Positions 18,007 through 26,577 of a stretch of DNA of 64,000 bases are shown in pieces. Source of the stretch: Paenibacillus selenitireducens (lineage in GTDB: Bacteria > Bacillota > Bacilli > Paenibacillales > Paenibacillaceae); NCBI RefSeq assembly GCF_002021565.1, contig NZ_MSZX01000002.1:490554-554553 (forward strand), in the 5' to 3' direction. A model generated the notes under the pieces. That model worked only from the letters and a program-made list of their open reading frames with translations, searched no databases and had not been told where the DNA came from. Numbering within the stretch: position 1 is the stretch's first letter; each line of letters opens with the position of its first letter. A program made the translations under genes and the position numbers.

Positions 18007-18036
18007 TTGACGGACAAACCTATCAATCGTTATAAT
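18007..18036 (+). promoter_or_regulatory. Sigma-A promoter of the CNNM/CBS gene
   Basis: TTGACG (18007-18012), an 18-base spacer and a perfect TATAAT (18031-18036), leaving a leader of about 90 bases. Confidence 0.7.
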
Positions 18037-18064
18037 TAAATATTAATATAGGATTTCTAAAATT

Positions 18065-18160
18065 AAAGGAGGTGTACCTATTCGCCTTCAGCTCGCTTTA
18101 GTTCATGCAGCGAGGGGGAGTAGGAAGGAAGAATGGATGACCCACTGCCGAGTTTGTTAA
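18065..18160 (+). promoter_or_regulatory. Leader with a near-perfect ribosome binding site but no standard start codon
   Basis: AAAGGAGGTG (18065-18074) is as strong as any site in the window. About 7 bases on is ATT (18080), which opens a 26-codon frame ending at TAA 18158-18160, overlapping the start of the next gene in another frame. A CTCGCT/AGCGAG hairpin (18092-18114) lies inside. Initiation at ATT is rare but known (infC, pcnB). The leader may hold a regulatory upstream ORF or may be relic sequence. Confidence 0.3.
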
Positions 18161-19464
18161 ACTTATTTTTTGTTTTTGTATTGGTATTTTTAAATGGTTT
18201 TTTTGTAGCCGCGGAATTTGCGATGGTGAAAGTGCGGGGCAGCCGCATCGATACACTCGTCCAAGAAGGGAATAAGAAAGCTAAATTCGCCCAAAGCGTC
18301 GTGAACCATTTAGATGCCTACTTATCGGCATGTCAATTAGGAATTACACTTGCTTCGCTAGGATTAGGTTGGTTAGGAGAGCCTGCGATTGCGCAGTTGC
18401 TAAAACCCGTGTTCGAATCGTTTGGCATGGGAGAGGTTCTGATTCATACCATTTCGTTTATTATTGCATTCGTAGTGATTACAATTTTACACATCGTGCT
18501 AGGTGAATTGGCACCGAAGACGATGGCGATTCGTAAAGCAGAGAATGTTACGCTGTTAGCTGCACCGGTTCTTATGGTATTTTATAAAATCATGTACCCA
18601 TTCATTTGGGCATTAAATGGACTTGCGAACAAACTCCTTCGCGTATTTGGAATTGCGCCAGCTTCGGAGCATGATTCGGCTCATACGGAAGAAGAGATTC
18701 GCATCTTGATGAAAGAAAGTAATCGCAGCGGTCTGATTGATAATACAGAGATGACGCTTGTTGATAATATATTTGAATTTGCTGAGACCACAGCGCGGGA
18801 AATCATGATTCCGAGAACGGAAATGATTTGTCTGTATACCCATTTGACGCAAGAAGAGAACAAAGCTATTGCGTTAGAAGAAATGCGTACACGTTACCCG
18901 GTGTGTGAACAAGATAAAGACCATATTATTGGATTCATTCATATTAAAGATTTGTTGAAATCGCAAGATTTAACCGATACGAAATCGATTATACGTTCTA
19001 TTACTTCGGTGCCTGAGTCTATGCAGATTAGTGCGCTTCTGAAATTAATGCAGAAGAATAAGACGCAAATTGCCATTTTGATTGATGAGTATGGTGGAAC
19101 ATCCGGTCTTGTGACGTTGGAAGATATCATGGAAGAAATCGTTGGTGAAATCCAGGATGAATTCGATGAAGAACGTCCTGTCATTGAGAAGAGAGACGAG
19201 AATACGTATTCTTTAGACGGATTACTATTAATTGATGAAGTCAATGATAAATTCGGTTTAGAAATTGAAACGGAAGATTATGATACGATTGGCGGCTGGT
19301 TGTATGCACAAATTGAAATTCCTCCGCAAAAGGGATTATCCATTATGCATGGCGACTTCGAGTTTATCGTTGAAGATACAGATAATTTGCGTGTCTCCCG
19401 CATTAAGTTAATTAAGTTAAAACGGGAGTTGGTTACAGAAGCTGAGTCTTTAGAAGCGGTATAA
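18133..19464 (+). CDS. CNNM-domain/CBS-pair membrane protein (hemolysin C / CorC family)
   Basis: 443 residues. An N-terminal CNNM (DUF21) domain has hydrophobic helices at roughly residues 8-28, 60-85, 95-118 and 135-155, followed by two CBS domains (from TAREIMIPRTEMI to EIVGEIQDEFDEE) and a C-terminal CorC/HlyC domain (YSLDGLLLIDEVNDKFGLEI, DYDTIGGWLYAQ). Members are linked to Mg2+/Co2+ homeostasis, including the MpfA-type Mg2+ exporters of Firmicutes; the old hemolysin label is not reliable. GGAAGGA precedes the ATG. The gene stands alone between its own promoter and terminator. No M-box riboswitch is evident in the leader. Confidence 0.9.
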   Translation: MDDPLPSLLNLFFVFVLVFLNGFFVAAEFAMVKVRGSRIDTLVQEGNKKAKFAQSVVNHLDAYLSACQLGITLASLGLGWLGEPAIAQLLKPVFESFGMGEVLIHTISFIIAFVVITILHIVLGELAPKTMAIRKAENVTLLAAPVLMVFYKIMYPFIWALNGLANKLLRVFGIAPASEHDSAHTEEEIRILMKESNRSGLIDNTEMTLVDNIFEFAETTAREIMIPRTEMICLYTHLTQEENKAIALEEMRTRYPVCEQDKDHIIGFIHIKDLLKSQDLTDTKSIIRSITSVPESMQISALLKLMQKNKTQIAILIDEYGGTSGLVTLEDIMEEIVGEIQDEFDEERPVIEKRDENTYSLDGLLLIDEVNDKFGLEIETEDYDTIGGWLYAQIEIPPQKGLSIMHGDFEFIVEDTDNLRVSRIKLIKLKRELVTEAESLEAV

Positions 19465-19487
19465 TGTATATCATACACATCTAACAC

Positions 19488-19529
19488 AAAGGAGTGCATC
19501 ATCTTTAAAGACGATGCACTCCTTTTTTG
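19488..19529 (+). terminator. Rho-independent terminator after the CNNM/CBS gene
   Basis: A 13-base stem AAAGGAGTGCATC/GATGCACTCCTTT, then TTTTG. It also lies downstream of the convergent ROK gene. Confidence 0.85.
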
Positions 19530-19543
19530 TATTCGTTCATTTG

Positions 19544-20452
19544 TTATTCGCTAAAACCTTGAATAATTGCGGATATACCAGCAAAGGTACTATGGGAGCC
19601 ATTCTCAGCAATATGAAATTGTGGAGCGCGTTCTTTCAGGTAATCACGTGTACTTGGGAGGAAGAGGTCGCCTGCTTTGGCAATTTGTCCACCTAAGATG
19701 ATCAATTCCGGCTGAAATTCATCCACATAACGTTCAAGGACTTCTCCTAACATGGTTCCGAACTGATGGAAGACGGCGATAGATGCTTTATCTTTCTGTT
19801 CTCTGGCTGCATCTGCGATATCACGTACATCCCATCTCGTGGGAACACCAGCTTCTTCAGCGATCTTAAGAATACCGCGTTTGGAGATGTAATCATCGAT
19901 AATGCTCTCACGATAGGCATGATCGTAGATTTCTTTATTCTTAATCGCAACGCCATGGTCGATAAATACGGCACCAGTTCCCGTCCCGATCGTGATACAT
20001 AGCGATTTGTCGACTTGCTTCGCCGGGCCTGTGAACCACTGACCAACCCCGAATAAACGGGCATCATTATCAAAAATGATCCGGTAGTTGGGTTCCATCC
20101 GAGGCCGTAATTGTGCATCTTCTTCTAGGCGCTCTCGAACCGCATCCATGATACTAACGCCATATAAGGCATCAAATTTGGATTGTCCTTGAATGTAACT
20201 GATCCCATGCTCGTAATCACATGGAGCTGGATAAGCAAACCCGATTCCAGCAAAGGTATGCTGCTTGTCCGTTATTTTGCTAGCCTGCTTCTGGATTAGC
20301 TGATAGAAGTAATCGAGAAGAAAAGCCCGGCTTTGATTGGAATAAGCGGGGTACGTCTCTACCGTTGATTCAATAACTTGACCGTCCTTCGTCGTAACGG
20401 CCGCTTTGATTGCTGTTCCACCCACGTCAAATACGATGGAATAGGGATTCAT
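19544..20452 (-). CDS. ROK family sugar kinase or ROK-type protein
   Basis: A 302-residue protein with the N-terminal phosphate-binding loop FDVGGTAIKAAV (residues 8-19), a central NDARLFGVGQW region with the catalytic-type Asp, ITIGTGTGAVFID (second ATP-contact loop) and a C-terminal ILGGQIAKAGDLF. It lacks an N-terminal HTH, so a kinase is more likely than a repressor. The ROK zinc motif GHxxxxxxxxxCxCGxxGCxE is not present, and an analogous region reads YDHAYRESIIDDYISKRGILKIAEEAG, a feature of some Firmicute ROK proteins. It lies 51 bases downstream of the lacI-type gene on the same strand. In context it may phosphorylate mannose or glucose released by the locus. Confidence 0.85.
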   Translation of the reverse strand: MNPYSIVFDVGGTAIKAAVTTKDGQVIESTVETYPAYSNQSRAFLLDYFYQLIQKQASKITDKQHTFAGIGFAYPAPCDYEHGISYIQGQSKFDALYGVSIMDAVRERLEEDAQLRPRMEPNYRIIFDNDARLFGVGQWFTGPAKQVDKSLCITIGTGTGAVFIDHGVAIKNKEIYDHAYRESIIDDYISKRGILKIAEEAGVPTRWDVRDIADAAREQKDKASIAVFHQFGTMLGEVLERYVDEFQPELIILGGQIAKAGDLFLPSTRDYLKERAPQFHIAENGSHSTFAGISAIIQGFSE

Positions 20453-20503
20453 CTGTACAACACATCCTTGTCTTCATGAAGTAAAATATGCAAGATTTTA
20501 TGA

Positions 20504-21514
20504 TCATGCTTTGGGTTGTTGCGTGGACTCCCGAAGGATCAAATTGGACCTTAAGAGAATTTCCACATAGGGCTCTTCGGGATGATGGATACGCCAGAAG
20601 AGTTGTTCGACGGCTTTACGCCCGAAGTAAGATAGATCTACATCCATCGTTGTCGTCATCGGCGTCGTGATACGTGACAATTGTCCATTATCGAAGCTGA
20701 CAATGGATACATCTAGGGGAATATGATAACCTAGCTTGTTCAATACGGAATTGATAAAGAATCCAAACCCATCATTGACGCAGAACCATGCCGTGGGTTG
20801 CGTGTCCAATCCTTGAATCGCATCGTAGACATAATCCATTTCTTCCTTAGCACGATCAAATACCCATACGGGATTGTATTCAATTCCAGCCTGGTACAGG
20901 GCCAGACGGTAACCGTCTAAGCGCTCGTAATAACTAGGAGAGAATGGAATATTGCCGATAAAGCCGATTTGGGTGTGTCCTAAATCAATTAAATGCTGCA
21001 CTGCTAAATAAGCGGCATAGCGATTATTGGTGAGGATACTGTCCGCTTGGATACCGGGATAGTGATGATCAATTAACACCGTGGGAATCCCGGTCTCGGT
21101 CACTGCTTGGATATAAGGATCGGTAATATGGGATAGAATCAAGATCCCATCTACAGATTGATCCGTTAATATCGGAGGCAGAATCAAATGATCCGCAGCA
21201 TGCTTGTCAATGGATTGAATAACCATTCGTTTATTTCGCTTCGCGGCTTCCTTCTCAATGCTTAGATAAATTTCTCCGAAAAAGTTACGCTGGGAAAAAG
21301 CGAATTCCGATGCCAAAATGACAAAGGTTCCAGCGTCCTCTTCTGTGTTTTTGCGCCCTCGCGAATAGATGTAGCCCATCTCTTCCGCTGCATCGATAAT
21401 TAATTTCCTCGTTTCCTCACTTACACCGTCTTTACCGGAAAGAGCCTGTGAAACAGAGTTCTTCGATATGTTTAATCGATCGGCGATATCTTGCATCGTT
21501 ATTTTCACTTTCAT
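20504..21514 (-). CDS. LacI family transcriptional regulator
   Basis: 336 residues. An N-terminal helix-turn-helix and hinge (MQDIADRLNISKNSVSQALSGKDGVSEETRKLI, about residues 7-40) are followed by a periplasmic-binding-protein-like effector domain (DQSVDGILILSHITDPYIQ, VSIVSFDNGQLSRITTPMTTTMDVDLSYFGRKAVEQLF). It is divergent from the sugar ABC transporter. Several palindromes with a TAACGTTA or TAACGCTTA core in the shared intergenic region are the expected operators, so it probably represses the transporter/glycosidase operon and its own lacI-ROK transcript. The inducer is unknown. Confidence 0.92.
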   Translation of the reverse strand: MKVKITMQDIADRLNISKNSVSQALSGKDGVSEETRKLIIDAAEEMGYIYSRGRKNTEEDAGTFVILASEFAFSQRNFFGEIYLSIEKEAAKRNKRMVIQSIDKHAADHLILPPILTDQSVDGILILSHITDPYIQAVTETGIPTVLIDHHYPGIQADSILTNNRYAAYLAVQHLIDLGHTQIGFIGNIPFSPSYYERLDGYRLALYQAGIEYNPVWVFDRAKEEMDYVYDAIQGLDTQPTAWFCVNDGFGFFINSVLNKLGYHIPLDVSIVSFDNGQLSRITTPMTTTMDVDLSYFGRKAVEQLFWRIHHPEEPYVEILLRSNLILRESTQQPKA

Positions 21515-21629
21515 GCGAAGATACGTCCTTTCTAATAGTAGTTCAATGCATGATTTTCCCCGCTATTTCTCATAATACTAAAGATTATGCTGCAAAACCA
21601 TCATTACAATACGTTGATTATAACAATAT

Positions 21630-21643
21630 AATAACGTTACAAA
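21630..21643. promoter_or_regulatory. LacI-type operator, site 1 (regulator side)
   Basis: AATAACGTTACAAA contains the TAACGTTA core, about 115 bases upstream of the regulator start. It is probably autoregulatory. Confidence 0.55.
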
Positions 21644-21710
21644 ATGATTTAGTAAAGTTGGGAGATGGTATTAATAATTGTGTCTTTTACATGAAAAGAT
21701 AAAAACAAGG

Positions 21711-21739
21711 TTGACAATTCGCCCGAAAAGCTTAATAAT
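21711..21739 (+). promoter_or_regulatory. Sigma-A promoter of the sugar ABC/glycosidase operon
   Basis: TTGACA (21711-21716), a 17-base spacer and AATAAT (21734-21739), directly followed by two operator-like sites. Confidence 0.7.
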
Positions 21740-21744
21740 TACAC

Positions 21745-21759
21745 TTGTAACGCTTACAA
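21745..21759. promoter_or_regulatory. LacI-type operator, site 2
   Basis: TTGTAACGCTTACAA is an inverted repeat TTGTAA-3-TTACAA located at the predicted transcription start. Confidence 0.65.
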
Positions 21760-21777
21760 AACGTAAACAAACATTAG

Positions 21778-21793
21778 TTTGTAACGTTACAAA
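21778..21793. promoter_or_regulatory. LacI-type operator, site 3 (perfect palindrome)
   Basis: TTTGTAACGTTACAAA is identical to its own reverse complement and carries the central CG typical of LacI-family operators. It lies about 40 bases downstream of the predicted start, suited to road-block or looping with sites 1 and 2. Confidence 0.75.
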
Positions 21794-21857
21794 TTCGCAT
21801 CAAAGAATTACAAATGCATGCATGAGAGTGCATCGACATCTAGGGAGGTTTTATTTC

Positions 21858-23171
21858 ATGAAAAAGAAGCTTTCGGTATTACTTGCATTTACGCTTGTAT
21901 TCACGATTCTTGCAGGTTGTGGAGCGAAGAGCAGTAATTCAGGTACTTCAGCAGATGGAGTAACAACAATTGAGTTCTGGGCATCACCTAACCCACCTCA
22001 ACAAGCTTATTGGCAGAGAATTGCTAAAGAATATGAGGCAGTGAACTCTAAAGTTAAAATTAACGTAAGCGCGATCAAGGAATCTCCAACTTCAGAAGCA
22101 AGTATCCAAGCAGCCATTGCAGGCGGAAGCGCACCAACGATGACTGAAAATATTAGCCGTGGTTTTGCAGCGCAGCTTGCGAACAGTAAAGCGTTAGTTC
22201 CGATGGATACGTTAGATGGTTTCAATGATATTGTGACGAAACGTAACATGACCAAAACGATTGAACCTTGGAAATTTGCGGACGGCCATCAATATGTACT
22301 TCCAATCTACTCCAATGCGATGTTGTTCGGATGGAGAACGGATATCTTGAAAGAAGCTGGTGTGAACGAAGTTCCAAGAACATACAGCGAAGTGATCGAA
22401 GCAACAAAGAAATTAAAAGCCAAATTCCCGGATAAATATCTGTGGGCGAAACCAGACTTGGCCGATCCAACATCTTGGAAAAGATGGTTCGACTTCTTTA
22501 TGTTGTATGATGCAGCTTCAGACGGTAACAAGTTTATTGAAGGAACAAAATTTGTCGGCGATGAAAAAGCAGGCGTAGAAGTTCTTACTTTCGTGGATAA
22601 CCTACGCAAGGAAAAAGGGCTATTGACTCAGAACGTAACGGAACCATTCGAAAATGGAGTGGGCGTCTTTACAGATATTGGCCCTTGGACATTCAACATG
22701 TGGGCTGAGAAATATCCAGAACTTCAGTACAAGAAGAACTATGAAGTAACCTTGCCTCCTGTTCCAGACGGTATGGATCCAGCGAATGCAAAAACATTTG
22801 CGGATGCGAAAGGACTTGTTATTTATGCATCAGCAAGCCCTGAACAACAAAAAGCTGCCATGGAATTCATCAAATGGGTATACTCGGATGACAAACACGA
22901 TGTAGATTTCTTCCAAGAAACGAATTTGCCTCCGGCACGTGATGATGTAGGTACGAATGAAGTGTTTAAACCTGTATTTGATAAAACGCCTGTATTGCAA
23001 GAATATGCAAAAGCAATCCCAAGTGCAGTTCCGCCAATGGACAATCCGAAATTCAACGAATTACAAACTATGATTGGCCAAGAAGCATTCAACAAGATCG
23101 TTCGTGGTGAGATTGATCCAAAAACAGGTTGGGATAAGATGAAGAAGGCGATTGAAGGGGAACTTCAATAA
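21858..23171 (+). CDS. Sugar ABC transporter substrate-binding lipoprotein
   Basis: 437 residues from the ATG at 21858, preceded by GGGAGG. The open frame extends upstream to 21678, but that part contains the promoter and operators. A lipoprotein signal ends in LAGC (Cys near residue 21). The mature protein is a family 1-type extracellular solute-binding protein (TTIEFWASPNPPQQAYWQRIAKEYEAVN; GVFTDIGPWTFNMW; AAMEFIKWVYSDD). It delivers an oligosaccharide to the two permeases that follow. No ATPase gene is present in the locus, so a shared MsmX-type ATPase encoded elsewhere is expected, as for many Firmicute sugar importers. The gene is first in the operon under LacI-type control. Confidence 0.92.
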   Translation: MKKKLSVLLAFTLVFTILAGCGAKSSNSGTSADGVTTIEFWASPNPPQQAYWQRIAKEYEAVNSKVKINVSAIKESPTSEASIQAAIAGGSAPTMTENISRGFAAQLANSKALVPMDTLDGFNDIVTKRNMTKTIEPWKFADGHQYVLPIYSNAMLFGWRTDILKEAGVNEVPRTYSEVIEATKKLKAKFPDKYLWAKPDLADPTSWKRWFDFFMLYDAASDGNKFIEGTKFVGDEKAGVEVLTFVDNLRKEKGLLTQNVTEPFENGVGVFTDIGPWTFNMWAEKYPELQYKKNYEVTLPPVPDGMDPANAKTFADAKGLVIYASASPEQQKAAMEFIKWVYSDDKHDVDFFQETNLPPARDDVGTNEVFKPVFDKTPVLQEYAKAIPSAVPPMDNPKFNELQTMIGQEAFNKIVRGEIDPKTGWDKMKKAIEGELQ

Positions 23172-24052
23172 TGATTGACAAACACAATAATCGGTTGGGC
23201 TGGCTCTTTACCAGCCCCTACCTTGTTTTCTCGACCGTATTCTTCTTAGGGCCGCTCATCTGGTCCCTATACTTGTCCTTCACGAACTGGGACTTAATTT
23301 CACCAACCTATGATTTTGTAGGATTTAAGAACTTTACCAAAGCTTTAGGCACACCGGGAGTGCAAGCGGCGTTTTGGGTAACATATAAATTCATGATCGT
23401 ATTTGTTCCGCTTGTCACAATCTTGTCGCTTCTAGTCGCGGTGGTTGTAAAGGGACTGCCTAAATTTAAATCCGTGTTTCTTATTGGATTCTTCTTACCC
23501 TATCTATCATCAGGGGTTGTTGCTTCCCTGATTGTTAAAGGGTTTTTATCACATACAAGCCCTGTCCAGACGTTCTTGCGGGAACGATTAGGACTTGATA
23601 TCGATTGGCTGGGCGGATCCTTCTCGGCATTGTTCGTCGTTGCGTTAATCATTGCTTGGAAATTTACCGGCTACTATGCCCTAATCCTTACTTCTGGTCT
23701 AGAAAGTATTGATCAAGAAGTGTATGAAGCTGCAGCGATTGATGGCGTGAAAGATAGCCAGAAGTTCTGGAAAATTACATTGCCGTTGCTTTACCCTGCG
23801 ATCTATACGACATTAATTTTGTCCTTTGGGGCAACGTTCGGGATCTTCACTGAGGTGTACCAATTAACAGGCGGTGGACCGAACTATGCAACGAATACCT
23901 GGCAAATGGAAATATACAGCCAAGCCTTTAAAAACCTGCAGGCAGGTTATGCATCCGCTATCGCGATTTTGGCCGCTGTCGTAACATTTGTGTCCATCTT
24001 CGTGATCAGAAAACTATTAGAAATGTGGGGTAAGCGCAATGGTTGGGTCTAA
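23171..24052 (+). CDS. Sugar ABC transporter permease, MalF-type
   Basis: A 293-residue inner-membrane protein with about six helices, beginning GWLFTSPYLVFSTVFFLGPLIWSLYLSF. The EAA loop that contacts the ATPase is visible as YEAAAIDGVKDSQKFWKITLPLL (EAA---G-------------I-LP). Its ATG overlaps the TAA of the binding-protein gene by one base, and its end overlaps the next permease by 14 bases, indicating translational coupling. It forms the heterodimeric channel with the next gene product. Confidence 0.92.
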   Translation: MIDKHNNRLGWLFTSPYLVFSTVFFLGPLIWSLYLSFTNWDLISPTYDFVGFKNFTKALGTPGVQAAFWVTYKFMIVFVPLVTILSLLVAVVVKGLPKFKSVFLIGFFLPYLSSGVVASLIVKGFLSHTSPVQTFLRERLGLDIDWLGGSFSALFVVALIIAWKFTGYYALILTSGLESIDQEVYEAAAIDGVKDSQKFWKITLPLLYPAIYTTLILSFGATFGIFTEVYQLTGGGPNYATNTWQMEIYSQAFKNLQAGYASAIAILAAVVTFVSIFVIRKLLEMWGKRNGWV

Positions 24053-24878
24053 AGCAAACAACAAGTTACGGTTGTCGATCCGCTACATTTTTGCGATCGT
24101 ACTGCTCGTGATTATGGTTTTCCCCTATTTATACATGGTATTGAACTCGCTTGCCGATTGGTCGCAGGTAGATCGGAAATTGATACCGACGAAGTTAACG
24201 CTGCGCTCTTATCAATGGCTCTTTACGGGTGGCGAGACAGGGATCACAAGACCATGGATTCATGCCTTCTTTAACAGTGTATTCGTATCGTTAGTTTCTA
24301 CAGCGTTGATGATGCTGTTCGGGATCATGGTTGCTTATGCCTTAGCGAAGCTGAAATTCCGCGGAAGAGATACAATCAACAATTTTGTATTGTTCCACAT
24401 GTTCTTCCCGGCGATTATTCTAATCATTCCTAACTTTTTGATCATTCAAAAAGTGGGACTGTTCGATACGTATTGGGCGCTTATTATTCCGAAAGCCATG
24501 AGCTTATGGGGAATCTTCATGTACACGAACTTCTTTAAGGCGGTACCAACCGTGTTCATTGAAGCAGCGAAGCTGGATGGTGCATCAGACTTCAAGATTC
24601 TATACAAAATTATGATGCCAATGTCGAAGTCCATTACAACCGTTGTCTTCTTGTTCCTCCTTATGGAACGTTGGACAGAGCTCCTCTGGGATATGATCGT
24701 CGTACGGAGTGACGGGATGCTGACGTTGAACGTCTTGCTATCGCAGATGTTCGGTCCGTATCAGTCGTATCCAGGTCCGATGTATGCCGGGGCGGTTATG
24801 CTCACCTTGCCGATTATTATCTTGTTCATTATTTTCGGTAAGAAGTTCCAAGAAGGTATGCAATTTAACTTGAAATAG
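24039..24878 (+). CDS. Sugar ABC transporter permease, MalG-type
   Basis: A 279-residue inner-membrane protein with about six helices. The EAA loop reads FIEAAKLDGASDFKILYKIMMPMSKS, and the C-terminus IFGKKFQEGMQFNLK is typical of CUT1 family permeases (GxxxGAVK-like end). It overlaps the preceding permease gene and is followed 23 bases later by the GH13 gene. Together with the previous two genes it makes an importer lacking only the ATPase. Confidence 0.92.
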   Translation: MVGSKANNKLRLSIRYIFAIVLLVIMVFPYLYMVLNSLADWSQVDRKLIPTKLTLRSYQWLFTGGETGITRPWIHAFFNSVFVSLVSTALMMLFGIMVAYALAKLKFRGRDTINNFVLFHMFFPAIILIIPNFLIIQKVGLFDTYWALIIPKAMSLWGIFMYTNFFKAVPTVFIEAAKLDGASDFKILYKIMMPMSKSITTVVFLFLLMERWTELLWDMIVVRSDGMLTLNVLLSQMFGPYQSYPGPMYAGAVMLTLPIIILFIIFGKKFQEGMQFNLK

Positions 24879-24901
24879 GCCTGCATGGGAGGGGATATCG
24901 A

Positions 24902-26542
24902 ATGGTTAAGCCGTGGTGGAAACAGACGGTATTCTATGAAGTGTATATGCCAAGCTTCAGTGATGGCAATGGGGATGGGATCGGTGATTTCATCGGTCTT
25001 ACCTCAAAGTTAGATTATTTACAAGATCTTGGGGTGCGAGGGATCTGGTTAACGCCGTTCTATACGTCGCCAAAAGTAGATAATGGATATGACATTGCAG
25101 ATTATTGCCAAGTAGACCCTGATTTTGGAACTATGGATGATTTCGAACGTTTTATCCGGGAAGCGAAGGTGCGAGGGATTCATGTGATCGCGGATCTGGT
25201 TTTGAATCATACGTCTTCAGAGCATGCATGGTTCAAGGAATCTAGGGTCTCCAGGACGAATCCGAAGCGGGATTGGTATATTTGGAAGGATGCCGTCGAT
25301 GGCGGTGTGCCGAATAACTGGGAGTCCTTTTTTGGCGGAACGGCCTGGGAATGGGATGCAGCGACAGAACAGTATTACTATCATGGCTTTGCGAAAGAAC
25401 AGGTCGATTTGAACTGGGCGAATCCAGAAGTCAATGAAGCGATGAAGGAGGTAATGGCATTTTGGCTGGACAAAGGTGTGAACGGCTTCCGGCTAGATGT
25501 CATCAACTTCTTGTCCGTATCCAATCAATTCCCGGATAACCCGATGGATGAAGCAACCGGTGAACAGAAGCATGTAAATGACCAGGATCAAGATGGAATT
25601 CTAGAGGTCATCCAAGAAATCAGCGAGTTTGTTCATGCACGCAGCGGAATGTTCATGGTGGGTGAGGTCGGCTCCGAAGATATGAACCTGCTGAAGCATT
25701 ATAGCGGTGACGGGAAATTGGATGTAGTCTTTAATTTCAATCTCGGAAGTCAGAAGGAATTTAGTCCGGAGAACTTGTTCGCCGAGTTGGAGACGATGGA
25801 GCGGGTACACCGTGAGGATCAGATTCCGACATTATTTTTCGGCAGTCATGATATGGCTCGTGTCATTTCACGTTTTGGCGAAGGCGATATGGAGATCGAC
25901 ACAAAGCGGGCTCGCCTCATGGCGACGTTGGCCCTCACCGCCAAAGGGGTGCCTTTCTTATATTTCGGCGAAGAGATCGGTATGCGGAATTTCGTAGCTC
26001 ATCGACTCGAAGATATGCGGGATGTTCAAGGATTAAATGCCTATGACATCGCTGTGAACCACGGGAAGACGCCAGCGGAGGCACTGGAAATCGCAAATGC
26101 GAAGGGACGGGATGCTTCCCGCTCTCCGATGCAATGGAATGCAGGTCCCCATGGCGGGTTTACCACAGGAACACCTTGGATTGGTATGGGTCCGAATTAT
26201 CAGCAATGGAACGTGGAGTCCGAATGGAGTCAACCGGATTCGCTGCTTCATTATTATAAAAGGCTTCTGCATTTGCGCAATACACTGGAAGTATTTCAGT
26301 TCGGAGATTATACCGTATTGGAACGCAGAGGCAATCTTATTTTATATGTAAGAACATGGAAAGAAACGAATAGCAGTGCGCTTGTCGCCTTAAATTATGA
26401 CAAACAGAGCGTACAGATCGATCCTAGAGCGTTGTTAGGCGGGGAAGCTACTTGTTTATTATCCAGTTGTCGAGAAACGGTGAATGGGATAGATTCGGTC
26501 AACTTGCTGCCGAATGAGGCCGTAATATGGATGCGTGTATAA
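24902..26542 (+). CDS. GH13 alpha-amylase family enzyme (alpha-glucosidase-like)
   Basis: A cytoplasmic (no signal peptide) 546-residue (beta/alpha)8-barrel hydrolase. The four GH13 regions are readable: DLVLNHTS (region I), GFRLDVINF with the nucleophile Asp near residue 199 (II), MVGEVGSED with the acid/base Glu near 255 (III), and FFGSHDMAR with the transition-state Asp near 317 (IV). Region IV has SHD where oligo-1,6-glucosidases and trehalose-6-phosphate hydrolases usually have NHD. It resembles the oligo-1,6-glucosidase/dextran glucosidase group, which cleaves terminal alpha-glucosyl units. Its place between an ABC importer and mannoside enzymes suggests the imported sugar carries an alpha-glucosyl group. 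Exact specificity is unknown. Confidence 0.85.
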   Translation: MVKPWWKQTVFYEVYMPSFSDGNGDGIGDFIGLTSKLDYLQDLGVRGIWLTPFYTSPKVDNGYDIADYCQVDPDFGTMDDFERFIREAKVRGIHVIADLVLNHTSSEHAWFKESRVSRTNPKRDWYIWKDAVDGGVPNNWESFFGGTAWEWDAATEQYYYHGFAKEQVDLNWANPEVNEAMKEVMAFWLDKGVNGFRLDVINFLSVSNQFPDNPMDEATGEQKHVNDQDQDGILEVIQEISEFVHARSGMFMVGEVGSEDMNLLKHYSGDGKLDVVFNFNLGSQKEFSPENLFAELETMERVHREDQIPTLFFGSHDMARVISRFGEGDMEIDTKRARLMATLALTAKGVPFLYFGEEIGMRNFVAHRLEDMRDVQGLNAYDIAVNHGKTPAEALEIANAKGRDASRSPMQWNAGPHGGFTTGTPWIGMGPNYQQWNVESEWSQPDSLLHYYKRLLHLRNTLEVFQFGDYTVLERRGNLILYVRTWKETNSSALVALNYDKQSVQIDPRALLGGEATCLLSSCRETVNGIDSVNLLPNEAVIWMRV

Positions 26543-26577
26543 CGTGACCATTGATGAAAAGAGAGGATGAAATCGCA

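Noticed and set aside
18037-18132. M-box magnesium riboswitch ahead of the CNNM/CBS gene
   Set aside because: The leader is only about 90 bases and lacks the multi-helix architecture and conserved loops of the M-box.
21678-21857. 60-residue N-terminal extension of the sugar-binding lipoprotein
   Set aside because: The extension covers the promoter and operators, and it would bury the lipoprotein signal that begins at the ATG at 21858.
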